A stretch of DNA of 64,000 bases, from positions 9,649,501-9,713,500 of the forward strand of contig JAVHKY010000054.1 of the NCBI GenBank assembly GCA_035079385.1, written 5' to 3'. The stretch comes from Aspidiotus rigidus (Eukaryota > Arthropoda > Insecta > Hemiptera > Diaspididae). Made by a program: the position numbers and the translations under genes. Positions 44,161-56,470 of this stretch are shown here, one piece after another (the stretch's first letter is position 1; every line of letters begins with the position of its first letter). Under the pieces are notes generated by a model. That model did not search any database. It saw only the letters and a list, made by a program, of their open reading frames with translations, and was not told where the DNA came from.

Positions 44161-44340
44161 CATGAAAATATCAAGGCCACACAAATCAATGAAATACGTG
44201 TATACCCCTCCCTGAACGAGGACAACACCACAATCGTCGCAACGACCAACTTCAGTATAATGATGGGAGGAGATTTTGATTGTACATCACAAATACCACA
44301 GGCTACCACACCAACGACAGAGGAAAAAGCATTGAAATGA
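44161..44340 (+). pseudogene. LINE endonuclease fragment
   Basis: About 60 codons including I-M-M-G-G-D-F-D-C-T-S. The G-G-D-F-N-C-type motif is typical of the APE-like endonuclease of non-LTR retrotransposons. The frame ends at TGA 44338 and related residues may continue out of frame. Highly decayed; family not assigned. Confidence 0.4.
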
Positions 44341-44699
44341 TGCTGTTTTAAACTACAAAATACATCAACCCCGACTTTGCTTAGAGACAACTTCAAAAGC
44401 ATCAACGATCATTTATACACCAAAAGAGTAGAAATCCAAAACTTAGAAGTTCTTTAGATCAAGACTCCTTATACGTTTGCTATTGAAAGTTGAATTACCA
44501 CTTACAGTACTCAAATTTTCTAATTTCATTTTTTTTTTTCTCAATATCGCTTAGATACTGTTTTCAGAATCGCTTTTTCTTTTTCCGATGTTTTGACTTC
44601 TTCAATGTCATCAAAAGTATTTATCTTTATGTTGGAGAAAAAAAGGGGAAAAAATTGATGGAAGACAGGACGGAGGACCCTTCAAAAAATAAATAAATG

Positions 44700-45136
44700 T
44701 TAAACCACAAAACAGGATAAAAAAAAACTTGCAACGGCGAGCGGAGAACCCGCAAGACCCTCATACCACTGTGGAAGGCTTAGCCCCTTCAATAAGCCTG
44801 TTATGCAACTAGTCCGGCGGCTTAGTGCAAATCATGAGATCAACCTTGCACTTCATGTTAAAATCATGAAATTTTTTTTTTTTATTACATCCAACCATAG
44901 AAAAAAATTATTAAAAAAAAAAAAAAAAGTGAAAACCATAATACTCCTGCATAGCAATCCGTTGTAAGAACTGGAGCCGAGTTTGATTTCTTGTATTAAA
45001 AGAGTATGATTTAATCGCTATTTAGAATTTAAAGAAAGTAAATCATAAAAAAAAAAAGAAGAAGAAAAAGGGGGGTTGGAAAGAGGATGGCTACTGGGCC
45101 TTACCTCGAAGGAAAAACGGAAAAAATGAATTGAAT
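44700..45136. other. Low-complexity intron DNA
   Basis: A-rich and GA-rich stretches (around 44870-44930 and 45040-45110) with no gene recognised. They could be remnants of retroelement tails. Confidence 0.35.
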
Positions 45137-45409
45137 TTAAATGTTGATGGAAGGAGGTAGGTCAGAGATAAATTTGAAAATGTGTGAGAAAATTGAAGGG
45201 TTTTCTGATGATAGGAGGTCGGTGGCTCTGAGTGGGGTAGCGAATTGTAGATTGATGGCTTCTGAGTATAGTATTTGTCTAATGTTGGATATTTCTGGAC
45301 ATTCGAAAAGATAATGATTGATGTCGCCTTTAGAAGGATTGTCTTGGAACGAATATTTAAAATGCTTGAATGAAAAATCTGAGCCTTGGCGCCACGGTCC
45401 GAACCGCAT
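45137..45409 (-). pseudogene. LINE 3'-end fragment (Cys/His motif after RNase H)
   Basis: 90 codons including G-D-I-N-H-Y-L-F-E-C-P-E-I-S-N-I-R, resembling the H-x-L-F-x-C-P segment at the C-terminus of I/Jockey-type LINE proteins. The frame stops properly at 45137. The upstream part is cut off by the fold-back element at 45412. Confidence 0.55.
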
Positions 45410-45411
45410 AG

Positions 45412-46645
45412 GGGCCCCGTAATGGCGGGTTGCTCAACTGGAAGGAGTTCTTACATACAAATGACCAAAATAAATATTCTTTTTGGTTCGCAATTCATGT
45501 GGATTCTTATGTAATTCGGACCGCCGAATTCGAAATGAATTATCAAAAAATTCTTCGAAATTTTAGGGGTACCGAGGGGCTGATAACCCCTAAAATGGAG
45601 GTAAAATTGAAGTGACATATTTAAACATATTTTCACGAATACTTTTACGAAATTTTTCGTAGAATTTGGGAAAAATAGTAAAAAAATATCCTCCGACCCT
45701 GCTAAGGACGCAGGGGCTCCCCCCCCCCCCCAATTGAGGAAAAAACATTTTGTGTTTTTAGGGAAAATCTTAACGGGTTCCAAAGTAGAATTTAGCGCGA
45801 AATCCGGGAAAAATAGTGAAAAAATTCCTGGGGCCCTCGGAGGAGGTTGAGAAAGGCACAAACCTTGAGAAAAGATGCATTTTTTATTTCAAGTTCAACA
45901 AATTCTTACGTTGAATTCACCATAGAATTCGGAAAAAATGGTAAAAAAAATCCTGAAGGTCTCTGTGAGGAAGTAAGAGAACTCAAACCCGCAAAGATCG
46001 AAGTAAGAAATACGTCAGAAAATTCGAATGGATTCTTGCGTGAAATTTACCGTAGAATTCAGACAGAATCTTGAAAACATCTCATGGCTCTTCGAGGGAG
46101 CCGGGAGGAACATAAACTTTTTCGGGAAAAGTTATTATTGCTGCACTTTCATGACGTATTAACGAGAAAGAAATAAATTATGTGGACAAATTCGTTGCTC
46201 AAGTTCATTGTACAGTTATAGAAGAAAATACAGTAAATTTCACACAAGAATCCGTTCGAATTTTCTAAAAACGCATATTTTTTACTCTGTGTTTTGGGGG
46301 TTTGAGTCCTCTTACCCCCTCTCAGAGACCTCCAGAAATTTTTTTACCATTTTTCCGAATTTTACGGTAAATTCTACATAAATTCTTTTAGTATCTCTAC
46401 CAAATTCGACGAAAACATTCATCAAGATATTCGTGTAAATATGTTGAAATATGTCACTTCAATTTTACCCCGAGTTTAGAGGTTATAAGCCCCTCGGCAC
46501 CCCTAAAATGTCGGAAGAATTTTTTGATAATATTTGTCGAATTTGGCGGTCCCATTATAAATGGCGAACCAGAAGCAATGTTTTAATAATTTATACGCAA
46601 GAACTCCTTCCAGTTAGACAACCCGCCATTACAGGGCTCCAATTT
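45412..46645. mobile_element. Fold-back element with long inverted arms
   Basis: The left end 'aatggcgggttgctcaactgg' (from about 45420) is the complement of the right end near 46610-46630, and complementarity continues inward through 'gaaggagttctt' and 'gaggggct..taaccccta'. Each arm is several hundred bases, with a gap in the right arm relative to the left. It contains a C-run at 45719-45731. The related pair of arms at 0.35-0.87 and 4.7-5.5 kb flanks PLE-A. Confidence 0.65.
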
Positions 46646-47381
46646 TTCATGCAAGCATTTTAAATATTCGTTCCATATTGCATGATTTTAACATGAAATG
46701 CAGGGTCGAATTGCCTACCTCCTGGACTAAACACCTTAAGACTCAAAACTCCATAAAATAAGTTCTCTGCGTCCTCTCGTCCTTTTTATCATATTACCCT
46801 CGAGAGTAGAAATTTTTCTAAGTTCCCCTCCTATCATAATAGCTGATGAGTCGAAATTTTTCCAAGTCCTCCCCCTCCCCCCTCTGCGTGATGTCATCAT
46901 CCCTCGTGACGTTATCAACCTCGGACCGCTCACGCTCGCGACGAAAGTTTCTAAAAGTACCTCCAACAAAAAGGATAGCACGTTCCCCGCTAAAAAAATC
47001 AGCATTTCAAAAAATTCAACAGAAATTATTCACTGTCACTTAATAATATTATTTGAAAACTAGTCCCTAAATAAATAGATAGTAATAAACAGATTTCTTT
47101 TAGAAAATTGGAGGAAAATCAAAGGCGCACTGACACAATACCTTTCTATTAGAAAATAATTGATTTTAGTTGGTGGAAGTATTTGCAAAAATTTAATCTA
47201 CTGCTCCTTCTTTTTGGAAAACCACTCACAGAAATTCATTCAATAGGAATGTATCTTCTATTATCTACTAAAATAGTAAAAATGTATCTCACCAGGTAGA
47301 GCAATAAATCTAGGGCACCCTGCACTGAGTCTTAGTGTAGGTTTCGCGGATAAGGATGTCCACATCGCTTTTTCAAAAAAA
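46646..47381. other. Intron DNA with satellite-like words
   Basis: About 46790-46870 has two diverged satellite units. The rest up to 47381 is not recognised. Confidence 0.4.
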
Positions 47382-48200
47382 CGACGGCTTCCTTAACGAA
47401 ATTAAACGAGGAACGCAGGGAACCTGTTTTATGAGTCAAATGGGATTTGGTACCTATTGAAAATTCAATGAAGAAGTCCCCCTCCTATCATATATAGCTC
47501 GAGAATCAAAATTTTGCCAAGTCTCCCTCCTATCATATATATAGCGCAATAGTTGAAATTTTTCTAAGTCCCCCTCTTATCATATATTAGACTGGTAAAT
47601 GTTTTAGAAAAACGCCTTGCTAGAAGCATTTTGTGTAACAATTGAGTAAACGATGGTTCTTGAATGTTTCGGACCCGCTGAATACAAAAATCGTTGTTAC
47701 TTTTTGAATTGACCCCCGGAAGGACCTGAAAAGAAAGGGAAAGGGGTAAAAAATTCAGTTTTTCTCAGTTTCTGCGGAAAGTATGCGTCTGAGGGGAAAA
47801 ATACCTCAGTAAAAAAATATTCCACACAAAATTTCGTACCGGATAAGATTCTTACATTTTAGGCTAGCGCGTCAGTGTTGCCAGAGAGGAGAGCGCAAAT
47901 ATAATATGAACATGAAAATACTTACTTTATCATTATTTTAGCCGAACACATACGCGGTTCTGAGGTGATATACACTGTACTGCACACATTCGGAATAGAA
48001 ATTATGAATCATACCAAAATTATTGCAATTATGACCTTTTTCACTCTCAACCAGTGCTCCCAATTATGAAGAATAATAATTCAAGCTTAATACAATGCTT
48101 GCAATTTCCATAAAATAACTATTTTTCATTAAAATGCGTTTCAATCATAAAAAATTGCCAAGAAACTCCGTAATCTATTTTTCTGAACATTATACTTTAT

Positions 48201-48350
48201 TACAAACAAAATTTAGGACAAAGGTTTTTCTGCTGAAATTTGTTCCTTGTGGTAGTCTGTACATACAGTAAACGTTCACCACCCCTAAACCCCTAGCCCC
48301 GTAAGGAACAAATTTCAGCAGAAAAGCCTTTGTCTTGAATTTTGTTTGTA
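48201..48350. repeat. 48-bp inverted repeat (hairpin, 54-nt loop)
   Basis: Arms 48201-48248 and 48303-48350 match at 45 of 48 positions. RNA from it would form a long stem comparable to a pre-miRNA or hairpin siRNA precursor. Expression is unknown. Confidence 0.8.
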
Positions 48351-49162
48351 TTGAGCTTCTATGTTTTTCTAGACTGTAACCCCACCTTGTAAATAACAAC
48401 TACCTCATAACGTCGTTATTGTAATAGGATATCAAGAAGAAAATTTTTTCAAATATCTATATTTATAAGTGCCCAAAATTGGAATTTTTTTTTTTCTCTT
48501 GAACCTGTATGTCAAAATAACATCCGCAATATTTTCCGAGTCTCCATCTGCATAGGTCTTATGACGGGATAATTTAATATAAATTATCGGACATTAGACT
48601 TAAGATAGTTCTGTTCTAGGGTAATGAGGCAAACAAGTATGAAGAGCCCTGTAGTCATTATAAATAAGACTGCAAGAAATATTGCACCCTACAGAGAAAG
48701 TTGTACTCATAAAAAAACAAGTGGGACTATAATTACAAATTGTACCCCAGATTTTGCTCTCACACACAGGCGCACATACAACCTACCTTAAAACTTTGAT
48801 TGTAAAATTCTAATTACAGTCAAGTAACAAAAATTTTTTATAGTAGATTACAGAACAGGAGAGGTAAGTAAGCAATAAGCGAGTAAGCAGTTGGCAAAAG
48901 TGACGCGCAGGAGGTTTGCTTACTTACCAATTCTGTTTTGTAAGTTATTTTAACAGAAAGGTACTGCAATGTGACTATAACCTCACTATGTAAGCAGTAA
49001 TTTTTCATAACCGCACTCATCAATTCACTAATGATATAATTGGGTCTTTACATTGTCAAAATCAATTGACGTAAAGGTACTTTACAAGTATCTTTCCGTT
49101 AAAAATATTTATTAGACATTAACGGCTCTGCCGTCCACAGATTAAAAACAAGAAAGAGAGAA

Positions 49163-49205
49163 GGGCTAACGTTTTGTAGGTTACTTCCTATATCATCAGA
49201 GGAAT
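49163..49205 (-). ncRNA. Decayed hammerhead-like motif
   Basis: Minus-strand CUGAUGA box (49193-49199), stem UAGG/CCUA, then CAAAACGUUAGC where CGAAAC would be expected: the essential G of GAAA is A. It suggests a remnant of another PLE-derived sequence inside the long-TIR element. Activity is unlikely. Confidence 0.4.
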
Positions 49206-49365
49206 AAAACCTATAAACTACATTTTTGGGGCTCTTGCCTGTGGCAAGGCTAGAGCCCATATGCATCAATTGCGAAAAAAAAGAGAACGAGAGAAAAAAA
49301 AAATTTGTAACTTGGTCATATTGTAGTATTATTAAATTTTCTGGCATAGCCAAATAAATGAAAAT

Positions 49366-50464
49366 CATGTTCCATGTCTTTTATATTTTATCAGTCATCA
49401 TGAAATATTTCAGTCTAGGCTTCTACTAGGTCAAGTGTTCGTGAGATATTATTCGTTTACCCCTTTACCTATCTTGGCGTCGTACAAGTCTTGTATGAGA
49501 AATATTTTGAGGTAATTGTGGGTGTTCTATATTTTGAGGTATCAACTTTCGGTGGGGCGAACGAGCGATCTCGCTGTTGTATTGGAATGGTATGAGACAA
49601 TTCAAGTCTAGGGGACTTGGAAAAATTTCGACTATCCAGCCATATATGATAGGAAGAGGGACTTAAAAAACTTTACCTATCTTGGCGTCGTATAAGTCTT
49701 CTATGAGAAATATGAGGTAGCGCGAACTCGCTCCGCTCGTTCGCCCCCTGTCTCGCTGTTGTATTGGAATGGTATGTGAGAATTCAAGTCTAGGGGACTT
49801 GGAAAAATTTCGACCATCCAGCCTTTATTTATTTAATTGTTTAATTATTCAATTATTTAAATATTTAATTATTTAATTATTTAATATTATTTATTTATTT
49901 ATTTATTTATTATTAATTCCTGTACTAGGTCAAGTGTTCGTGAGATATTATTCGTTTACCCCTTTACCTATCTTGGCGTCGTATAAGTCTTGTATGAGAA
50001 ATATTTTGAGGTAATTGTGGGTGTTCTATATTTTGAGGTATCAACTTTCGGTGGGGCGAACGAGCGATCTCGCTGTTGTATTGGAATGGTATGAGACAAT
50101 TCAAGTCTAGGGGACTTAAAAAAAATTCGACTATCCAGCCATATATGATAGGAAGAGGGACTTAGAAAATTTTCTAATTATCAATTATATTAATTATTTA
50201 ATTATTTAATTATTTATTTATTTAATTATTTAATTATTAATTGATTAATTAATTATTTATTTATTTATTTATTTAATTATTTAATTATTTAATTTTTTAT
50301 TATATTAATTAATTAATATTATTTATTATTATTACGCGGGTGTACTCGCGAATTTCTGAATCACCCACGGGGTAGAGATTTCTCTTGACGGGGGGGAGGG
50401 GGGAGGGGGGTGTACTCGCGAGTTTCAAAATCGGGGTCTGGCGAGAGAAAAGACATGGAACATG
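49366..50464. mobile_element. MITE-like element, copy 2, internally expanded
   Basis: Same 17-bp inverted ends as at 3647-4268 (49366-49382 and 50448-50464). It is longer (1.1 kb) because a unit starting 'cctttacctatcttggcgtc' with a satellite word and a TTTAATTA tract is repeated about three times (49460, 49675, 49960). Confidence 0.75.
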
Positions 50465-51611
50465 TCAAAAAACGAGACTGAGTCGCCATGCGCCTTAGTA
50501 TCCGGGTCTCTTGGTTTTTTTTTTCTAATTGTTCGTTACGTGACGGAAATTTATTTTTTAATTTTTTTCAAAAGATCTGGAGCTTCTTTTCCTACCAAGA
50601 TGTAGAGCTCAAGAGATTTTGATTTTTTCCATGTCAAGATAAGGAAACCAAGAGATCTGCATCTTTGTTCCACTCTGATCTGGAATATCAGAGACTTAAT
50701 ATTAGTACATACGGTAGGTATTACGATTAAGGAAGTATCGAGAGGAAGAAACTTTCTTAAAGACTGTACAGAAATTTGAAAAATGCTATGCAAAAATAAA
50801 ATCATGGGTGACACAGAACATGTAATACGTGCAGTATTAATCAAACAATATACATTATCATCAATATTGATATTCCAAGACTATCTTGGTCATCTTGGTC
50901 ACTCTTGACGAAGACCGTCCGAGAAATAAAATTTGCCAGGCAAAAATAAAAATCTCAAAAGACAGAGAATGTATATCTTGAGTGACCTGAAATTTGGAAA
51001 TTGCTATCCAAGAATAAAATCTCGAGTAACAGAGAATGTATACGTATTACTTGGAGTGACGTCACAACACATTTTTCCAGTAAGAACTTTTTTTTTCTTT
51101 TTTTTTTGCAATTGCATAGGGGCTCTCGCCTCTGGAGGCAAGAGCAGTACACTGTATATCACCTCAGAACCGCGTATGTGTTCGGCTAAAATAATGATAA
51201 AGTAAGTATTTTCATGTTCATATTATATTTGCGCTCTCCTCTCTGGCAACACTGACGCGCTAGCCTAAAATGTATGAATCTTATCCGATAGGAAATTTTG
51301 TGTGGAATATTTTTTTACTGAGGTATTTTTCCCCTCAGCCGCATACTTTCCGCAGAAACTGAGAAAAACTGAATTTTTTACCCCTCCCCCCAAGTAACAA
51401 TAATTTTTGTATTCAGCGGGTCCAAAACATTCTAGAACCATCATTTTTACTCAATTGTTACACAAAATGCTTCTAGCAAGGCATTTTTCTAAAAAATTTA
51501 CCAGACTATATAGCGCGATAGTTGAAATTTTTTCAAGTCCCCCTCCTATCATATGGCTCGAGAGTCGGATTTTTTTCAAGTTTTTTGCTGGACGGCGCAC
51601 GTCAAATTTCT

Positions 51612-51950
51612 CAAAATTCAATTCAATTCAATAGCTTTATTAGTGTACGACAATTACATAATATACTAATAAGTAAATCTAGGCCCAATAGATTGAGCAT
51701 AAGCCTCCCTCAGCCTTGTCCATTCTGTCCTGTCTGCTGCTACCTGGTGAAAAAGTTTATCATCCAGAAACCTTACAATGTCGTCCCTCCATCCCATTAC
51801 TTTTGCTCCACGCTTCCTTCCCTCTCTTAGATACCAATTGTTTATTTTATAAGTCCATTCATATGGAAAATCATCGTAGTTCATCTGACCAAGGAGAATC
51901 ATACAGGAGGGCATTGAGCCACAAGCATAAGGACATGACGTCATCGGAAC
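51612..51950 (-). pseudogene. 5'-truncated LINE 3' end with (TTGAA)n tail
   Basis: The minus-strand frame contains G-W-R-D-D-I-V-R-F, then A-A-D-R-T-E-W-T-R-L-R-E-A-Y-A-Q. The pattern W-x-D-D-I then D-R-x-x-W-x-x-L-x-E-A-Y is the C-terminal tail of an insect endonuclease/reverse-transcriptase LINE family. It ends with a short TTGAA/ATTCA repeat tail (51612-51630), as expected at the 3' end of a target-primed insertion. Confidence 0.7.
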
Positions 51951-53537
51951 TCTAAAAACGAATTTCGAATTTTAATTTTCTACTCCCGAGCCATTATATG
52001 ATACATGGGAGAGGGGGAAATTGGAAAAAATTAACGTATTTATATATTATGATGATAGGACGTGGACTCGGAAAAATTTCAACTTTTAACAGGGAACTTG
52101 TTACTTTCGATCTATACATATAATATGATAATAGAGGGGGATAAATATCGAGCTATTGCCGAGTCCCCTTCCTATCATGTAGTTCCTAAGTCAACATTTT
52201 TCCAAGTCCCTCTATTGTGACACGCACATAACTCAAGAGTCGACATTTTACCGAATTTCCTCCCCGCCCCCTCTAGCGCAGACAATCCCTTCTTCTATAG
52301 CTTGAAAGTCGACCCGAATTCATAGAGGAGATGAAGATAGCATGTCCAGTAAAACTGCATTTTTACTTGACCATTTTCGAAGACCAGATTCTCATTATGT
52401 AAGCACCTTCACAATTTTGTGTGAAACACAATTTTAACCGAAGGAGAAGAAAAATTGTTCGACAGCTGAAATTATGAGATCAAAGAATATAAGAATGATC
52501 GGCCTGGTTTGTGAGCTTTCGCAAAATCGTGTACGCGAACACAACTATAAGCCGCACGATGAAGTAACCGCAGCTGAGGTCTCATAAATACGAATTTGTT
52601 ACGAAAATGAAAAAAAACCAACATCGGTATTGTTTTTCCGTTCATGCCCCCATTCCGAACGAATATCTTGCCGGATCAAATATATAGTCTACACTCGTAA
52701 ATCTTACTTCCGATTATTAATACCCGTCAAGAAGTGTCGAGGAAAGGAGAAGATAAAGAGACGTGGTTACGAAACGAGAAGAATACAGTATCTGAATATT
52801 AATGAATCCGAAAAAAAGTATCACCTGACACGATGAAACTGATTTCGCAACACTAATTTTATCGGAGAGAGTGTATTTCGACAAACTCGAAAAATTATTT
52901 GATACATCAAAATGAAAAGCTAGTTGTCTGTTCATTTGTAAAGAAAAATGAGATAGAAAAATAATGTATTTAGTCCGCAAATGCCGCTTCGCGCCGAGAA
53001 AAATAATTGAACAAAGCGAAACGCGTACCCGGTGCTATTTTTCGTACACTCGCATTCCTTACATTCAGTTTTCCCTTCATACGAGGCCAGCCTTTCCTTA
53101 TTTTTCGAATAAAGGACGAAAACTTCTTCTTACCTGTCAGTCTTCCTTTTCTCATTTTCTCGCAACGAACAGATTTCTACATGAGAGGAATACTACGAGA
53201 ATCAGAGCGGTATTTACGCGTCGACCAAAGCAGAACAAAGTATTTGGGGCGTGAAACAAGCCCAGTTGAAAAACAGAAAGTATCGCCGGGTACGAGGAAA
53301 ATAATCATACCAGAGCACATAAAATAACATTAGATACAAAAATTACATGTGAAGGAAATCCTTACTGTAATAAAGGAAACTTGTTACCGTTGTCGAAAAC
53401 TGAGCTTCACTATCCCCCCTCTACTTCTGGTAAGATCCCTCAAAAACCACATTGAAAGCGATGTTCTGAATGAATTCCTAAAATCAGGGTAAGTTTCAAT
53501 TTTTTTTTAAACGAACTTTTGAACTATATAGGAAGGG
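51951..53537. other. Intron DNA, no gene recognised
   Basis: Scattered satellite words at 52150-52300. Overlapping small open frames at 52960-53330 on both strands show no known domain. Confidence 0.4.
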
Positions 53538-53895
53538 CAGTGGCGGATTTAACTTTTTCGCCGCCCTAGGCAGATGGCTGAGTGCCGCCCCCGTCATAAT
53601 GTAAAATTTTTTTCAAACTTTTTATTTAATGTATTACGGTAAGTATAATATTTTGAAAATAATAGAAAAATGTCACACAATAAAATAAACTTCTCGAACA
53701 TATGTAATCAGATTCTCAACCGACTTTCTTTTCAAGAATAAGTTATAAAATGTAATTACGAGTGTGCCAATTTGAGAAAAAATAAATTTTAATTTTTTTA
53801 TTGATTCATATTAGGCTATCCAAAAATTTGCCGCCCCTTGAAAATTTGCCGCCCTAGGCAGTCGCCTATGTTGCCTGTGCGTAAATCCACCGCTG
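53538..53895. mobile_element. hAT-type MITE with perfect 8-bp target duplication
   Basis: The left end CAGTGGCGGATTTAAC and the right end (complement) CAGCGGTGGATTTACG form the inverted repeat, with 'GCCGCCCTAGGCA' repeated inverted near both ends. AGGAAGGG stands immediately on both sides (53530-53537 and 53896-53903). An 8-bp duplication and a CAG-type terminus are hAT features. 358 bp, non-coding. Confidence 0.95.
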
Positions 53896-54739
53896 AGGAA
53901 GGGGGTTATTAACTCAGGAGGAAGTAACGGAGTTGTAGTATGTAAACCGGAGGAAGTTCAGAGTATATTAGTAATGGATTCCGAGTTATTAGTGAGGGCA
54001 GAAGACGTTTGAGGGGGGACAGAAAACGATTTTCTAAGGTTTAGGAGGTATAGACACGAAAGAAAATGAGGGAAAAATAATTTCTCAGCATGACAGTATT
54101 GGTATGAGAGCGTAGCGGAGAGCCCAACGAGAAGAAAGGAGTGAGTGAGGCAAGTGTGCTCAATTTTTGGAACGAGCTATAAATATTCCCTCGTGGCATG
54201 TGGAACGAATTAAAAAAAGGATCAGGTGATCGGTGATTTTTCAATCGAAACAAGTTTATTGTGGGATTAAGAGGACCAAAGCTCAAGCCATGATGCGATA
54301 ATGAAAGAACGATAATAAGATTTCACGTCATATGCCAGAGAAGGGATAGGGTCAGTGATTGAGGTTCCAGGGATTCATAGGAAGGCAACTGAAGATGGAG
54401 AGATGATAAGGTGTACAGGAGGATAAGAATGCTAATTGGAAAAGTAAGGGTCTTGCATGGCTTGGAGAAAGAGAGAAGGAGTGGGGATGGAGGAGGAATT
54501 TACAGGGAGGGGGAGAAGAGAGAATAGATGGCAGATAGTTGAACAGAATATATGCAGGCTGAGCTTATGGGCGGCGGGCGAAATCGGAGGGAAAAGATCG
54601 ATAGGCGAACGAGGATTCGTGGGTGAAGGATCTTGGACGATGGTTCGGCTGCACATCAATCGACCTGCTTCGGTTAGCAGTATCGAGGATAAATATCGCA
54701 ACATGAATCGGTAACCTCTGGAACAGAGACGGCTTATCG

Positions 54740-55125
54740 AGAAGAAGAAGAGTTTTTTAAAAAGGAGAGCGAAACTTCTCCATCCGTAAAGGGAGCGTAG
54801 CCAATCTTGGAATCCGATTTAGATCCATCTGTGAAGCACAGGTTGTGGAAGGGAAAATCATTAGATGCGTCTCATTTAGATTATGTTGGGCGATTTCGGT
54901 AAGTGAGCTAGGGGGATGCCTTAGTACGAGTGGATTTGAGACGATAGTCCGGATGGGTTTCCAATGGAAGAAGTAGTGAGTTTTGGGAGCGGAGGGAGGG
55001 GCGGGGATATAGGGAGTAGGAGAAATTGGACAGTGAACACAAGAAAGTTGGTGGTAAGCGATAATGCGTGAAATTGAAGTCGAAAAGCAAAAAATTTCCC
55101 ACAAAAATGATATTCTCAATCTGGT
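54740..55125 (-). pseudogene. LINE RNase H fragment
   Basis: Around 54800-54860 one minus-strand frame reads L-C-F-T-D-G-S-K-S-D-S-K-I-G-Y-A. The F-T-D-G-S-K motif with following G-x-G/G-Y-A is the start of the RNase H domain found in I/Jockey-like LINEs. The frame breaks soon after. Downstream minus-strand segments to about 54040 may belong to the same decayed element. Confidence 0.55.
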
Positions 55126-55366
55126 CTCTGAATCAAACTTCGGTTTCTGACAACTTCCAAGTATGTGCTAATTTATGAGCTTCGGAGTCCGCAGGTCAGC
55201 CCTCTCACATTTGTCTTGCAATAAGTCAAATAATCCAACTGAAGCACAATCATTTGTACTCTTTCATCGTCCACACTGACATAAACCTACCTATGTCTAC
55301 CTCTCACATTATTGATCACCAATAGCACTGACGTCGAGATGGAGTTTTCTTCTTACTTCATTTATT

Positions 55367-55387
55367 GGGGGGGGGGGGGGGGGGGGG
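55367..55387 (+). repeat. G21 homopolymer
   Basis: A run of 21 G in otherwise AT-rich DNA. Length is prone to sequencing error. It could form a G-quadruplex. Confidence 0.85.
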
Positions 55388-55799
55388 CAGGTAAATTTTG
55401 AGAAAAACCGAAAAATAATTAGAAGAAAAGAACTGATTCTACCGTAGTGTCTCACAAAACACGACACATCCAGGAGAATATCTCTCTCTCAAGGCGTACT
55501 CTGGCTGTAACTAGCAAAGCAGGGTGGAACATGAGCAATCTCGAGACAGACCGGGGGAACGGAATCACTAGGTAAGGAACAAACTGTCCCTGATTCTAGA
55601 CTATTGGACTAAGATGAACTTTTAAGTGACCGAATGGGTACTGCGACTCTTTCTTGGGGAAAGATAGATTACATTCTCGTCTATACACCTACGGTACGTA
55701 AACGATAAGACAGCTTGCTCCCTCTATCTCAAGATATCAGAATAGACGAATGGGAAAGAAGTACTTAAATTCACAACCAAATATGGTCATGAAATATTT

Positions 55800-56238
55800 T
55801 ATATAATTTTTAATAATTTATGTATTCATTTATTAATTTTTAATTTAAATATTAAATTTAAATTTGTTATTATTATATTATTTTTTATTAATTTATTTAT
55901 AATAAAATTAATTTTTTATATTTGATTTATTTTTATTTATTTTTTTAATATTAATTTGTCATTAAAATAATTATTTTTATTTAATTATTTTTGAATGATT
56001 AATTTATTAGGTAATTGATTTATATATGATATTAAAATGTAAATTAATTATTAAATTAATAAAATTAGAAATATTAATAATAAATTTTCATTTATTATTA
56101 TTAAATATGATTTATTTAAATTTTTTAATTAATTATATAATAAAATTTTGATTTCAATATTTAGATTTAAATTTACTATCAAATTTAATTAATAAATATA
56201 ATTATTATTTAATTTTATGAATTTTTATTTTATCTTAA
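55800..56238 (+). pseudogene. ND5: ND5 C-terminal part (mitochondrial, in NUMT)
   Basis: On the strand opposite to ND3, as in insect mitochondria. The last ~45 codons read K-F-W-F-Q-Y-L-D-L, then I-N-K-Y-N-Y-Y-L-I-L-W-I-F-I-L-S and TAA at 56236-56238, resembling the ND5 end (W-x-E-x-x-G..., then a hydrophobic tail). Further upstream W-M-I-N-L-L-G-N-W-F lies in a different frame, so there are frameshifts. Confidence 0.5.
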
Positions 56239-56401
56239 TTTTAATATTTTTATTTAAATTCTAAATAAAATATTTAAAAAGTTGAATTAATATCATTTAA
56301 AAAAAATAAAGATCTTATTTAAATTTTATTTCGAAAATATGTTTTTTTTAAACTGAAAGAATACTGATTTATTTTAATAAGTTAGAAATTTATTTTTTTA
56401 A

Positions 56402-56470
56402 ATCTTTATAAATTAATAATTAAAGATATAAATAGATAATTATTTATTGCAAATAAATTTCATTTTCTTT
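56402..56470 (-). pseudogene. trnA: tRNA-Ala(UGC)-like segment in NUMT
   Basis: Minus-strand anticodon arm ATTTA-TTTGCAA-TAAAT is perfect, with anticodon TGC in a 7-nt loop, at the place where tRNA-Ala follows ND3 in insects. The other arms are too AT-rich to judge by eye. Confidence 0.5.

Larger units (their letters stand above)
47592..51504. mobile_element. Long-TIR element (~3.9 kb), non-autonomous
   Basis: Left terminus CTGGTAAATGTTTTAGAAAA and right terminus (complement) CTGGTAAATTTTTTAGAAAA. The inverted repeats run about 392 bp (47592-47983) and 360 bp (51145-51504) and are highly similar, apart from a ~30 bp gap. Inside are a 48-bp hairpin, degenerate ~90 bp direct repeats (50700-51060) and the MITE copy 49366-50464. 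No transposase frame. No target duplication resolved. Confidence 0.8.
47382..51616 (+). mobile_element. Satellite-bearing element, copy 6, split by a long-TIR element
   Basis: Begins CGACGGCTTCCTTAACG with the usual tail, then satellite units up to 47591. Satellite units resume at 51505 and lead into the 'gctggacggcgcac' segment that precedes the right end in other copies. The right terminus itself is cut off by the LINE fragment at 51612. Confidence 0.65.

Noticed and set aside
52964..53327. Three overlapping frames on both strands
   Set aside because: No recognisable domain; overlap on both strands suggests low stop density rather than a gene.
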